This document shows positions 15,230-22,710 of a DNA stretch of 25,074 nucleotides, in pieces. The translations under genes were made by a program, and so were the position numbers. Every line of letters starts with the position of its first letter. Within the stretch, counting starts at the first letter, position 1. Source of the DNA: Clostridiales bacterium (lineage in GTDB: Bacteria; Bacillota; Clostridia; Christensenellales; Aristaeellaceae); the NCBI GenBank assembly GCA_019420065.1, contig JAHZHX010000027.1, positions 1 to 25,074 of the forward strand, given 5' to 3'. Under the pieces are notes generated by a model. It searched no databases, had not been told where the DNA came from, and was given only the letters and a program-made list of their open reading frames with translations.

Positions 15230-15319
15230 ATGAACGACAAGAAATCCGCGCCTGGATCGCTTTTTACTTTGCCGCGGCCCGGCAAACGCATGCGCCGTCC
15301 CGGAGGCACGCGCCACTAA
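15230..15319 (+). CDS. Small basic ORF (29 residues, hypothetical)
   Basis: This short reading frame starts MNDKKSAPGSLFTLPRPGKR and ends RPGGTRH. It is Arg/Gly/Pro-rich at the C-terminus and I do not recognise it. The support is its ribosome site: AAAGGAGG (to 15221) is near-perfect, with an 8-base spacer to ATG 15230. No convincing promoter was found: CATAAT at 15201-15206 could be a -10 but lacks a good -35. It lies between the divergent shikimate kinase promoter and the epimerase promoter. Confidence 0.5.
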   Translation: MNDKKSAPGSLFTLPRPGKRMRRPGGTRH

Positions 15320-15326
15320 GGCCCCG

Positions 15327-15355
15327 TTGCTTCCCATGCCATTTTTTGCTATAAT
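15327..15355 (+). promoter_or_regulatory. SigA promoter for the aldose-epimerase-like gene
   Basis: TTGCTT (15327-15332), 17-bp spacer, perfect -10 TATAAT (15350-15355). Transcript start near 15362 supports the TTG start at 15393 rather than earlier in-frame ATGs. Confidence 0.8.
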
Positions 15356-15392
15356 CAAAGCAGCCCATTCAAATATGAAGGAAGTGTCTGTT

Positions 15393-16232
15393 TTGATTCT
15401 ATTGCAAAACGCCGCTCTGCGCGTAACCGTTAACCCTTTGGGGGCCGAGCTGCACTCCGTGCTTCTGGACGGCCGGGAGCGTCTCTGGCAGGGCGATCCT
15501 CAGATATGGAGCGGCCGCGCGCCGGTGCTGTTTCCCGTGGCGGGCGCGTTCCTTGACAACCGCTACACGCACGAGGGCGTTGCCTATGAAATGCCGCAGC
15601 ACGGCTTCGCCCGCCGCCGCCTTTTCCGCGTCGCGGAGCAAAGCGAAAGCGCAGTCTCCCTGACGCTGGATACGCCCGAGCGCAATTACCCCTTCCCCTA
15701 CCGTCTGACCGTGCGCTTTGAGCTTTCCGGAAGCGCGATCCGCGTCTGCTACCGGGTGGACAACCCCGGCAGCGGGGCGCTGTACTACTGTCTGGGCGCG
15801 CATGAAGCATATGCCTGCCCCGAAGGCATAGAGCACTGCCGCGTGATCTTTGAACAGGACGACGTGCTGCATCGCGGAATCCTTGCGGGCGCACAGCTGA
15901 CGCACGAAACAGAAACGCTGACGCTGACCGGACGCGCGCTGCCGCTGCGGGCGGACATGTTCATCCCGGACGCGCTGGTCTTTGCCGCGCTGCGCTCGCG
16001 CTCCGTCACACTGAAAAACGACGTGAACAGCCACGCCGTGCGTGTGGACTATCCCGACTATCCCACCCTGCTGCTCTGGCAAAAGCCCGGAGCCAAATAT
16101 CTGTGCATTGAGCCGTGGACAAACCCGCCCGAATTCTGCGACCATGACGGCCTGCTTGTACACAAGCCGGGCGTCCAGCGTTTGGAGGCCGGAGAAGGGC
16201 GCGACTATATCCACACCATCACCTTTGCATAA
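15393..16232 (+). CDS. Aldose 1-epimerase family protein (galactose-mutarotase-like)
   Basis: This 279-residue beta-sandwich protein is of the GalM/YeaD-like superfamily, which interconverts sugar anomers. The family features visible are GAELHSVLLDGRERLWQGDP, then APVLFPVAG, H70 in MPQHGFARRR and H137 in LGAHEAYACP, the two expected active-site histidines. A C-terminal WTNPPEFCDHDGLL follows. There is no signal peptide, so it is cytoplasmic. I chose TTG 15393, because AAGGAAG lies eight bases upstream. The ATG at 15375 has no ribosome site and would be about 13 bases from the predicted transcript start; the ATG at 15327 lies inside the -35. It is monocistronic with a strong hairpin after it. 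The sugar substrate is unknown. Confidence 0.88.
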   Translation: MILLQNAALRVTVNPLGAELHSVLLDGRERLWQGDPQIWSGRAPVLFPVAGAFLDNRYTHEGVAYEMPQHGFARRRLFRVAEQSESAVSLTLDTPERNYPFPYRLTVRFELSGSAIRVCYRVDNPGSGALYYCLGAHEAYACPEGIEHCRVIFEQDDVLHRGILAGAQLTHETETLTLTGRALPLRADMFIPDALVFAALRSRSVTLKNDVNSHAVRVDYPDYPTLLLWQKPGAKYLCIEPWTNPPEFCDHDGLLVHKPGVQRLEAGEGRDYIHTITFA

Positions 16233-16238
16233 CAAATG

Positions 16239-16283
16239 AAGCCGTTCTTCGCTGCGATCCCGAAGAACGGCTTGTTTCGTTTT
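16239..16283. terminator. Strong hairpin terminator after the epimerase-like gene
   Basis: A perfect 13-bp stem (AAGCCGTTCTTCG 16239-16251 with CGAAGAACGGCTT 16261-16273) closes a 9-nt loop. GTTTCGTTTT follows on the plus strand. It also lies just past the stop of the convergent ABC gene. Confidence 0.85.
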
Positions 16284-16923
16284 ACCGTATGCATGGGGCC
16301 ATCCTGCCGCCGTCAATCTCATATACGTCATCGCAAAGCGTATCAATGTCGGATGCATGATGACTGACCAGCAAAAAGGTACGTCCCTGTTCTTTCAGAG
16401 ATAAAAACAGCTGGCGCACTTTGGCGACAGAGGCTTTATCCAGGCCGTTGAAGGGCTCGTCCATAATAAAAACCTGGGGTTCCTCCATCAAAGCCTGGGC
16501 AATGGCCAGCTTTTGCCGCATACCCAGCGAATACTTTTTCACTGGCTTCTTCGCGTCGGCGGATAATCCCACGCATTCCAGCGCCGCCCTGATTTTTTCA
16601 TCTGTGGCAATGCCGCGGATCCCGGCCAGGTATTTCAAATTTCGCCAGCCGGACATGGACCCCAGAAAACCGGGATGTTCGATAACGATCCCCATGACCG
16701 GCGGATCGCCCTGCCCCGGTTTGATCTGCTTTCCCTGAATCAGAACCTTGCCGCTGTCACAGGGGAGGACGCCGCACAGGCATTTCAGCAATACTGATTT
16801 CCCGGAGCCGTTGTCCCCGATCAGACCATGGATCTTGCCTGCTTCCAACTGCAGGGAAACGTCCTGCAAAACCGTCTGTTCTCCAAATTGCTTATGAATG
16901 TGATGCGCTTCGATCGCAAGCAT
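16282..16923 (-). CDS. ABC transporter ATP-binding protein (BcrA-type)
   Basis: This 213-residue ATPase has all motifs: Walker A GDNGSGKS (36-43), signature YSLGMRQKLAIAQAL, Walker B VFIMDEP and switch histidine in LLVSHHASD. At the Q-loop position it reads GIVIEHPGFLG, with E in place of Q. This is common in the BcrA/lantibiotic-immunity subfamily. It is therefore likely to drive an ABC-2-type exporter or peptide-resistance transporter with the two membrane proteins encoded just upstream. The ATG at 16923 has AAAGGA nine bases before it. It is last in a four-gene operon, 18 bases after the second permease. Confidence 0.9.
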   Translation of the reverse strand: MLAIEAHHIHKQFGEQTVLQDVSLQLEAGKIHGLIGDNGSGKSVLLKCLCGVLPCDSGKVLIQGKQIKPGQGDPPVMGIVIEHPGFLGSMSGWRNLKYLAGIRGIATDEKIRAALECVGLSADAKKPVKKYSLGMRQKLAIAQALMEEPQVFIMDEPFNGLDKASVAKVRQLFLSLKEQGRTFLLVSHHASDIDTLCDDVYEIDGGRMAPCIR

Positions 16924-16941
16924 TGCGTTCGTTCCTTTCTG

Positions 16942-17808
16942 TCAGTATTGTTCCTTCAGTATTTCATCAGCGAAGTGCTTGTGACGATGGGAAAGCACAA
17001 GCGCAAGGGCGGCGCACAAAACGTTTGCCGCAAGCAGCGTTACAATCCCCTCTACCCATGTCGGATAATACGGCATATCCGGGCAGTAAATGATGCTCAA
17101 TCTCGTCAGGGAGAGCGGCGAAAAGCGATAGCACCAGAAAGGGAGTTTTTCGCTGATCAGGAAATCCAGCACCGCCAACAGGCTGACGCCGGAAAGCGCC
17201 GCCACCCGGCCGACGCACAGCGAAAGGCAGAGCATGACAAGACCCATGACGCTGCACGCCAGTACGCTCATGAAGGCAGTCATGCCAAAGGCCTGCAAGG
17301 GCGTAAAGGCATTGGTCACGGACAGCGAAAGATCAACCGGCACATGATAGCCGTCGAAGGAATAACCGTTGGCGATCGTATTGAGCAGCTTTCCCCACGC
17401 GGCCGGCTCGGTCAGTTTCCCCCGACTGGTCAGCGTGCACATGAGCAGCATGCACAGCGTATAGATCACGCTGACGAAAAGCACATACAGGATGCGTCCG
17501 CCCACCCAGACATTGCGGGAACAGCGCATGGATTCAAACAGCGCATGTTCGCGGATCAGCGGCAAATCAGAAAAAATCATGACAGCGCCCAGGCCAAAGA
17601 CCAGCGTGGATTGATAGTTGGAAAATACCCCGGCAGCATACCCCCAGGCATTGACCCACAAGCCGGCTTCCTGCTGAAGCCGGACAGTGCTTTCGCTCAG
17701 GTGATGGTAATAAACGAAAAACAAGCATAAATAAGCATAAAAAATGGGCGTACGCAGCAACTCTTTGAGCTGTACCCGGCACAAATGCCCCATACGCGTT
17801 ATTGCCAT
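16942..17808 (-). CDS. ABC-2-type transporter membrane protein (second of a pair)
   Basis: This 288-residue protein has about six hydrophobic spans, including IFYAYLCLFFVYYHH, GRILYVLFVSVIYTLCMLLM and the long SVLACSVMGLVMLCLSLC. The N-terminus (MGHLCRVQLKELLRTPIFYA) resembles that of the preceding gene (FRNELRRCLRTPHFYLAL), so the two look like paralogues forming a heterodimeric membrane domain. The ATG at 17808 lies 10 bases inside the upstream gene and has AGAGGGTG just before it. I see no named family beyond an ABC-2-like membrane protein. Assignment as transporter subunit rests on topology and the adjacent ATPase. Confidence 0.75.
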   Translation of the reverse strand: MAITRMGHLCRVQLKELLRTPIFYAYLCLFFVYYHHLSESTVRLQQEAGLWVNAWGYAAGVFSNYQSTLVFGLGAVMIFSDLPLIREHALFESMRCSRNVWVGGRILYVLFVSVIYTLCMLLMCTLTSRGKLTEPAAWGKLLNTIANGYSFDGYHVPVDLSLSVTNAFTPLQAFGMTAFMSVLACSVMGLVMLCLSLCVGRVAALSGVSLLAVLDFLISEKLPFWCYRFSPLSLTRLSIIYCPDMPYYPTWVEGIVTLLAANVLCAALALVLSHRHKHFADEILKEQY

Positions 17809-18581
17809 TGATACACCCTCTTTCTCAGCAGAAAACGGAATGCCGCATACGCCGCCACCGTCAGACCGATCAGGATCCCAGTGATGACGCTATACACATG
17901 AAGCGGCGTTTGTTTTTCCAGGCGGAACACGATCGCGGACTGCGCGCCGCTCAGGCCGACGATGGTGATGTTGGTGACAATTTCAAGCATGGCAAAAAGC
18001 AGCAGCGGCAGGAGATACACCATGCCGCGGCGGGTGGTGAGGACGGCCGCCACGCAGCCGATCCCGGCGCACAGCGCGCCCAGGAAAAATTGCAGGCTGG
18101 CAAAATAGAGAAAATACAGCCCCCACTGCCGATTCAGAAGCAGCGGCTCAATAAACGGTTCATAGTAAGTACTCTCATCGTATGCGGGGATATAGCGGGC
18201 CATCAGCCCCAGATAAAAGAGAATGCCGACAGACAGCACCAGCCCGCCCGCAAGGCAGGGCGTAAAGAATTTCACATTGCAAAACCGGTTGAAGCCGCAG
18301 CGGGTCGTTTGAAAATAGCTGCTGCGGTGCTCCCAGTCCTCCGCCAGCATGCTGCCCGCTGCCAGTACGGCCGGGAAAGGCAAAAGCGTGCGGAAGGGGT
18401 TGAATTCCATCATGAAGCCGTTATGCTCATGAACCCAGGTGGTATTCGGATAAAGAATGATATTGGCCCAGCCCAGATAGCCCTCGCCGGCGGCGTAGAT
18501 TCCAAGGCAGACGAACAGGGCAAGATAAAAATGCGGGGTGCGCAGGCAGCGCCGCAGTTCGTTTCTGAAACAACACAGCAT
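17799..18581 (-). CDS. ABC-2-type transporter membrane protein (first of a pair)
   Basis: This 260-residue protein has roughly six membrane spans: FYLALFVCLGIYAAGEG, PFPAVLAAGSMLA, CLAGGLVLSVGILFYLGL, FASLQFFLGALCAGIGCVAAVL, YLLPLLLFAMLEIVTNITIV and VITGILIGLTVAAYAAF. The LLPFPAVLAAGSMLAEDWEH segment, with a conserved-looking acidic pair after a helix, matches ABC-2 permeases of unknown substrate. I start it at ATG 18581; a TTG immediately upstream is also in frame, and the ribosome site (GGTGATGG) is weak, so coupling to the upstream gene (17-base gap) is likely. It overlaps the next gene by 10 bases. Confidence 0.75.
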   Translation of the reverse strand: MLCCFRNELRRCLRTPHFYLALFVCLGIYAAGEGYLGWANIILYPNTTWVHEHNGFMMEFNPFRTLLPFPAVLAAGSMLAEDWEHRSSYFQTTRCGFNRFCNVKFFTPCLAGGLVLSVGILFYLGLMARYIPAYDESTYYEPFIEPLLLNRQWGLYFLYFASLQFFLGALCAGIGCVAAVLTTRRGMVYLLPLLLFAMLEIVTNITIVGLSGAQSAIVFRLEKQTPLHVYSVITGILIGLTVAAYAAFRFLLRKRVYQWQ

Positions 18582-18598
18582 CAATCCATCACCGCCCG

Positions 18599-19678
18599 TC
18601 AGAATAAGGGTTGGCCTGTAACGGCATGGTAGGCTTCATAAAACGAGAAGGGCTCGCCGTGCTCCATTTCCCTGGTATAACGGACGACCCAGGCGGGATA
18701 AAGCGTGTATCCCTGGCTGGCGCCTACGTCGCCGGTCATTGCTACATATTCCAGCACCATTTGATGAATGGTAATCTGCCTGACGCCGGGAAGAAAGAGG
18801 TTAGCATACTTGTCTTGAATGCAGCGGACTGCCTGCTCCGCACCGAGGGCGGACTGCGCGCCGCCCAGCGGCTGAAAAGCGGCGGGGTCAAACAGTACGC
18901 TGGCAACCATCGCAATCCCGTGTTCCGCCGTCACAGCCATGCGCATATTCAGATTAGGGATTTCTATACCGCTTACGGTGCTGGTATACTCGCCTGAGTA
19001 GAGACGCAGGCCTTGAAAATAAACCGGATAGTAAATATCAAAGAACAGATACTCTTCCGCTTTGGCTGGATCCGGAGCGTATTGGGCTGTTCCTTTTTTT
19101 CTTAACGTATCAATGCAGCCGCGAATGTCTTCCGCCTGATCGCATCGGAACATTCTGACGGCATTGCCAAGCTGATTGCCGCAAGCGGCCGCGACGCTTT
19201 CAGCATAAGCTTTGACTTGCTCCTCTGTCAAACGGTTGATTGGCGATAAGTCAATGGTATCAGAGTAAGTACCCGACAGGTATAGGATGTAATCAGGATC
19301 GATATTCTGCAGATCCATCGTGCCCAGGGCGCCGATGCTGCAATGAGGATAAACATCAGGGCCATTGAAATGGTACTCCGGCCATTCCGAGGTAGGGTAA
19401 CGCCAGCTGCCGTTGCTCGTGTCGCAGCCCAGCAGAGACCAGTCGGTCTGGTTTCCCTTCTCGAGCATAAAGGCGTCGCTCAGGCGCTCCACATGATATT
19501 CCTGGACGGTCATGCCCTCCGGGAGCTGCAATACCCGAGCGTCGATCAGCAAGGGCAGACCGTCGCAATCCAGCTCCTGGCTGATATGCCGCCATTCTTC
19601 TTCCACCCAAACGGAGGAATCCGCCTGCGCCGCGGTCAAGCACAGCAGGACGCCCCGCGCCGCCATCCATTTTTTCAT
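18599..19678 (-). CDS. Secreted protein of unknown function, first gene of the ABC operon
   Basis: This 359-residue protein has an N-terminal signal peptide (MKKWMAARGVLLCLTAAQA, predicted cut before DSS) and no other membrane span. It is acidic, Tyr-rich and mixed alpha/beta in appearance, with stretches such as YLFFDIYYPVYFQGLRLYSG and a repeated-domain feel resembling secreted DUF6034-like clostridial proteins. I recall that similarity only loosely and do not assign a family. There is no lipobox Cys. The ATG at 19678 has AAAGGAAC seven bases upstream. It leads an operon with two ABC membrane proteins and an ATPase under an ECF-like promoter, so it may sense or bind an extracellular signal or toxin for that transporter. 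That role is inference. Confidence 0.7.
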   Translation of the reverse strand: MKKWMAARGVLLCLTAAQADSSVWVEEEWRHISQELDCDGLPLLIDARVLQLPEGMTVQEYHVERLSDAFMLEKGNQTDWSLLGCDTSNGSWRYPTSEWPEYHFNGPDVYPHCSIGALGTMDLQNIDPDYILYLSGTYSDTIDLSPINRLTEEQVKAYAESVAAACGNQLGNAVRMFRCDQAEDIRGCIDTLRKKGTAQYAPDPAKAEEYLFFDIYYPVYFQGLRLYSGEYTSTVSGIEIPNLNMRMAVTAEHGIAMVASVLFDPAAFQPLGGAQSALGAEQAVRCIQDKYANLFLPGVRQITIHQMVLEYVAMTGDVGASQGYTLYPAWVVRYTREMEHGEPFSFYEAYHAVTGQPLF

Positions 19679-19711
19679 CGCGTTCCTTTCCTTTCGTTCA
19701 ACTATTCAATA

Positions 19712-19737
19712 GACGGCAGCAGGAACGAAAAGGTTCA
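19712..19737 (-). promoter_or_regulatory. Candidate ECF-sigma promoter of the secreted-protein/ABC operon
   Basis: On the minus strand: TGAACC (19732-19737), exactly 16 bp, then CGTC (19712-19715) continuing as CGTCTATT. This matches the SigV/SigM-type ECF pattern (TGAAAC-like, N16, CGTC), and no SigA promoter is apparent. The predicted start lies about 25 bases before the ATG. Confidence 0.6.
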
Positions 19738-19746
19738 AAAAACATG

Positions 19747-19778
19747 AAAAAAGCCTTGCAGCCGTATCGCCGCAAGGC
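19747..19778 (-). terminator. Rho-independent terminator after the FAD oxidoreductase gene
   Basis: On the minus strand GCCTTGC (19772-19778) pairs with GCAAGGC (19753-19759), followed immediately by TTTTTT (19747-19752). It lies 14 bases after the oxidoreductase stop and just upstream of the ECF-like promoter, insulating the two operons. Confidence 0.85.
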
Positions 19779-19792
19779 AGAATTGTTTCTGT

Positions 19793-21676
19793 TTACTTGT
19801 TTTCGCCGTAGGCGCGCATCTCAAAGACCGTTGCGTCCGCCGCGCCATGCGTGCTGAGCACATGCAGGCGCACCGTATCACAGGCCGTTTTATCAAAGCG
19901 CAGCACGTTCAGGCGCTGATGGTTGCCGCGCACGGGAACGGTGCGCACCACCTGCCCGTCGCGCAGCAGCTCCACATCATAGTCGCATACCAGCTCGGGC
20001 GGGATGCCGTTACGCTGCTGCACCTGGCGGTTGGGACACATGGTCACGCGGATGGGATACTTGAAATCGGAATGGAACACGAAGCGCACCTCGGCCACAT
20101 CCCGCACGCCGTCAAAGCGGGCGGTAAGCGTTTCTCCCGCCGCGCTCATGCCGTCCGACACCCAGCCGTTCATCTCCGCGCCGATCTTGCGGGAAACGCC
20201 GTTGGCCACGCCCGCCGCCTGTCCGTTCGCCTTTTCGGAGGAAGCGGTAATCACCGCGCCGCGCACCAGGTCGTCAGGGTCCGTATTTCTAAAGCCCGGC
20301 AGATAGCCGCCGTCGCGAAGAATATCCTGCTGCACCTCGCTGATGAAGGGCGTCAGTTCGCGCGGGTCGCAGTCGTGCTTGATACAGCGGGCCGCCGCGA
20401 CGCCTACCGCCTCGCCGCCGATGGCGCAGGTGCCGATAATGCGCGTGGAGGCCAGCGCCATGCGGCTGGTGCTGATGTCGCGTCCCGCCATAAACAGGTT
20501 ATCCACATTCTTGGAATAATAGCTGCGGTAGGGAATGGTATACACGCCCTCATAGAAATTGCAGTCGGAAGGCAGCTTATCCTCGTCCAGCAGGCCATGA
20601 GGCGCGTGCATATCCACGCACCAGCCGCCATAGCATACCGCGTCGTCAAACACACGGTGGTCAAGGATATCGCATTCGTTGAGCAGATAATCGCCCACCA
20701 GGCGGCGGCTTTCACGCATACCGGGCAGCGCGCCCACCCACTCCAGCGCGTAATTCTCGGCATGGTGCGCATGCACGCCCTCGTCGTTATTCTTGATGTG
20801 ATCCCAGATGCCATAGGCATAAGCCATCAGGTCGTCGCGGATCTTCTCAAACTCGGGAATGATGTCGTCGCCCTCGCCCATCAGCTCGCACCACCAGTAG
20901 CCGTAGTCGATGGCGGCGCTGGAGGTCATGGAGGTACGCTTGTACTCCTCGGGGTTGGGCGAATCGCTCACGTCGATATGGTCGCGCATCTCAATACAGT
21001 GGATGCGCTTAGCCAGCTGCTTTTCGGTCAAATGCTTGGCAAAGGCCGGCGCCTGGAAGGGGACGGGACGCCCCATATTGACCGCCTTCATCAGAATGGT
21101 ATTGCCCATGCGGTCGTTATTGGCCTGAACGGGCGCGTGCGGCTCGCCAAACTCGCTGCGCGGCTCGCTGCCGGCGCGGTATTCCGCCCCGGCATAATAG
21201 CCCAGCGTGCCGTTGCCGGTCGCGTCGATGAACAAGGGCGCGCACAGACGGAAGCGCATCTCGGTGGTCTCCTGCACGCAGTTGACGGCGGTGATGCGGC
21301 TGCCCTCCATCTCGCAGTCATACATGACGGTATTGTGATACATCGTCAGGTTCTCCTGCTTCTGGGTCGCTTCAAAGAGGATCATATCCCACACGGAATA
21401 GCTGAAGTTCTCGTTGCGGCACTTGTTTTCCAGCATCAGCTCATAAAGGATGCCGCCCTCGGCATAATCGGGCTGCTTCAGGCTTTGATCCGCGCCGGAA
21501 ATATGGATGCGGATCTCGCTGCTGGCATTGCCGCCCAGCACCGGACGGGAATTTATCAGTGCCGTTTTGGCGCCATGACGGGCGCTGGCCAGCGCCGCGC
21601 ACACGCCGCTCATGCCGCCGCCCACGACGATTACGTCATACCGCGCCTCGCTGAAGCGCTCCTGCATTTTCCTCAT
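19793..21676 (-). CDS. FAD-dependent oxidoreductase with C-terminal lectin-like domain
   Basis: This 627-residue flavoprotein is of the FAD_oxidored type (Rossmann fold). The dinucleotide-binding motif is at 17-24 (VVGGGMSG) and is followed by LGGNASSEIRIHISGADQ, a family signature. Then LFIDATGNGTLGYYAGAEY and AGRDISTSRMALASTRIIGT provide the second flavin-contact region. Members oxidise sugars or polyols or act in polysaccharide breakdown, though the substrate is unknown. The last ~130 residues (from about NGWVSD to DATVFEMRAYG) look like an F5/8-type-C/CBM32-like beta-sandwich, unusual on a protein with no signal peptide. The ATG at 21676 has GAGAGG upstream. It is 12 bases after the isomerase gene, so the two form one operon controlled by the divergent LacI-type regulator. 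Confidence 0.88.
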   Translation of the reverse strand: MRKMQERFSEARYDVIVVGGGMSGVCAALASARHGAKTALINSRPVLGGNASSEIRIHISGADQSLKQPDYAEGGILYELMLENKCRNENFSYSVWDMILFEATQKQENLTMYHNTVMYDCEMEGSRITAVNCVQETTEMRFRLCAPLFIDATGNGTLGYYAGAEYRAGSEPRSEFGEPHAPVQANNDRMGNTILMKAVNMGRPVPFQAPAFAKHLTEKQLAKRIHCIEMRDHIDVSDSPNPEEYKRTSMTSSAAIDYGYWWCELMGEGDDIIPEFEKIRDDLMAYAYGIWDHIKNNDEGVHAHHAENYALEWVGALPGMRESRRLVGDYLLNECDILDHRVFDDAVCYGGWCVDMHAPHGLLDEDKLPSDCNFYEGVYTIPYRSYYSKNVDNLFMAGRDISTSRMALASTRIIGTCAIGGEAVGVAAARCIKHDCDPRELTPFISEVQQDILRDGGYLPGFRNTDPDDLVRGAVITASSEKANGQAAGVANGVSRKIGAEMNGWVSDGMSAAGETLTARFDGVRDVAEVRFVFHSDFKYPIRVTMCPNRQVQQRNGIPPELVCDYDVELLRDGQVVRTVPVRGNHQRLNVLRFDKTACDTVRLHVLSTHGAADATVFEMRAYGENK

Positions 21677-21688
21677 TGTAACCTCTCC

Positions 21689-22564
21689 TTATTTATACAG
21701 CGACAGCAGATACTGTCCCACGTCGTAATGATAGCGCGCAGTCAGATCCTTGAGCGCCTCGGGCATGCGGTTGTTGGTGCTGACCTCAAAAATCAGATCC
21801 GCCGGGCTGCCGGATTCATAGAGCGCGTGCATGACCCGCTCCCAGGGGATCGTCCCCTCAAAGGGCAGCACATGCAGGTCGTCCTTGCCGCGGTTGTCGT
21901 CGATATGCAGCGCTTTAATACGCTCGCCCAGCTTAAGAATGGCGGGTATCTGGTCGTCATAGGTGCGGTTGGCATGCCCCACATCCCAGCATACGCCGAT
22001 CTTGTCAGAATGGAAGGAATCGGTCAGGGCGATCAGCTCCTCCGCCGTCACGCAGAAGCGGCGGCGCTGCCCGTTATCGCACATATTTTCAAACGCCAGC
22101 CCCACGCCCAGCTTATCGGCCAGCTCGATCTCGCGCGCAAAGATGCGCTTGTTCCAGCGGATATTGTTTTCCGGGTCAGCTGGATCGCCGTCGTAGGCCG
22201 TGATCGGGTGAATGACCGCCCACTTTGCGCCCAGCATGGCGGTAATCTCGATCGCCCGCAGCTCCATCGCGCCAAAGAAATCCTCTTCCTCCTGGGTGTC
22301 AAAGCGCGCGCCGCCGCGGCGATAGGGCGGATGCGACTGGGAAAACACGCAGCCCTGCTTCTCCGCCTCGTTGCGGATCTCGTCCACCTGCTGCTTCCAA
22401 TCGTCCAGATGCAGCGTCGTCTGCCGCCGCGAAAGCGCGCACAGGTTCATGTCCAGCACCGTAAACCCGGCCGCGCGGCAGCGGCGAATGGATTCAATAT
22501 ATCCATAGTGCTCCGGCCCTTCGCGCCGATCGCGGAAAAGCGTCGTCATCGTTCCCAAACGCAT
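21689..22564 (-). CDS. Sugar phosphate isomerase/epimerase (TIM barrel, AP-endonuclease-2 fold)
   Basis: This 291-residue TIM-barrel protein belongs to the xylose-isomerase-like superfamily that includes inosose dehydratases, tagatose epimerases and related enzymes. The four metal ligands of this fold are recognisable: E in GLAFENMCD, D and H in GVCWDVGHAN, and E in FEVSTN. HIDDNRG adds a typical H-x-D loop. There is no signal peptide. The start ATG 22564 has GGGGTGAT upstream; a GTG at 22573 is in frame but inside that site. It is the first gene of the leftward operon and lies under the palindrome-containing promoter. With the oxidoreductase it suggests sugar or cyclitol oxidation and isomerisation. 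The exact reaction is not assignable. Confidence 0.88.
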   Translation of the reverse strand: MRLGTMTTLFRDRREGPEHYGYIESIRRCRAAGFTVLDMNLCALSRRQTTLHLDDWKQQVDEIRNEAEKQGCVFSQSHPPYRRGGARFDTQEEEDFFGAMELRAIEITAMLGAKWAVIHPITAYDGDPADPENNIRWNKRIFAREIELADKLGVGLAFENMCDNGQRRRFCVTAEELIALTDSFHSDKIGVCWDVGHANRTYDDQIPAILKLGERIKALHIDDNRGKDDLHVLPFEGTIPWERVMHALYESGSPADLIFEVSTNNRMPEALKDLTARYHYDVGQYLLSLYK

Positions 22565-22604
22565 ATATATCACCCCGTCATTTTCAAATTGTTATACCGC
22601 ATTG

Positions 22605-22633
22605 ATTGTATCACGTTCATTATAACGTGTCAA
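22605..22633 (-). promoter_or_regulatory. SigA promoter of the isomerase-oxidoreductase operon
   Basis: On the minus strand: perfect -35 TTGACA (22628-22633), 17-bp spacer, -10 TACAAT (22605-22610). The spacer is almost entirely a palindrome. Transcript start is near 22598. Confidence 0.85.
22612..22629. promoter_or_regulatory. 18-bp palindromic operator candidate between -35 and -10
   Basis: CACGTT-CATTAT-AACGTG is a perfect 6-bp inverted repeat with a 6-bp centre, filling the spacer of the leftward promoter. It lies 17-34 bp upstream of the regulator's own -35. It is the natural site for the adjacent LacI-type protein, although it lacks the central CG common in LacI-family operators. Confidence 0.7.
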
Positions 22634-22645
22634 TCTTTTGCCGGG

Positions 22646-22674
22646 TTGAATTTATTTTTTTGCTGTGCTATACT
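22646..22674 (+). promoter_or_regulatory. SigA promoter of the LacI-type regulator gene
   Basis: TTGAAT (22646-22651), 17-bp spacer, TATACT (22669-22674). It is back-to-back with the leftward promoter, which supports ATG 22711 and excludes the earlier open frame from 22606. Confidence 0.75.
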
Positions 22675-22710
22675 GATGTATATATTCATTCAAAAGGAAA
22701 CGACAAACGT

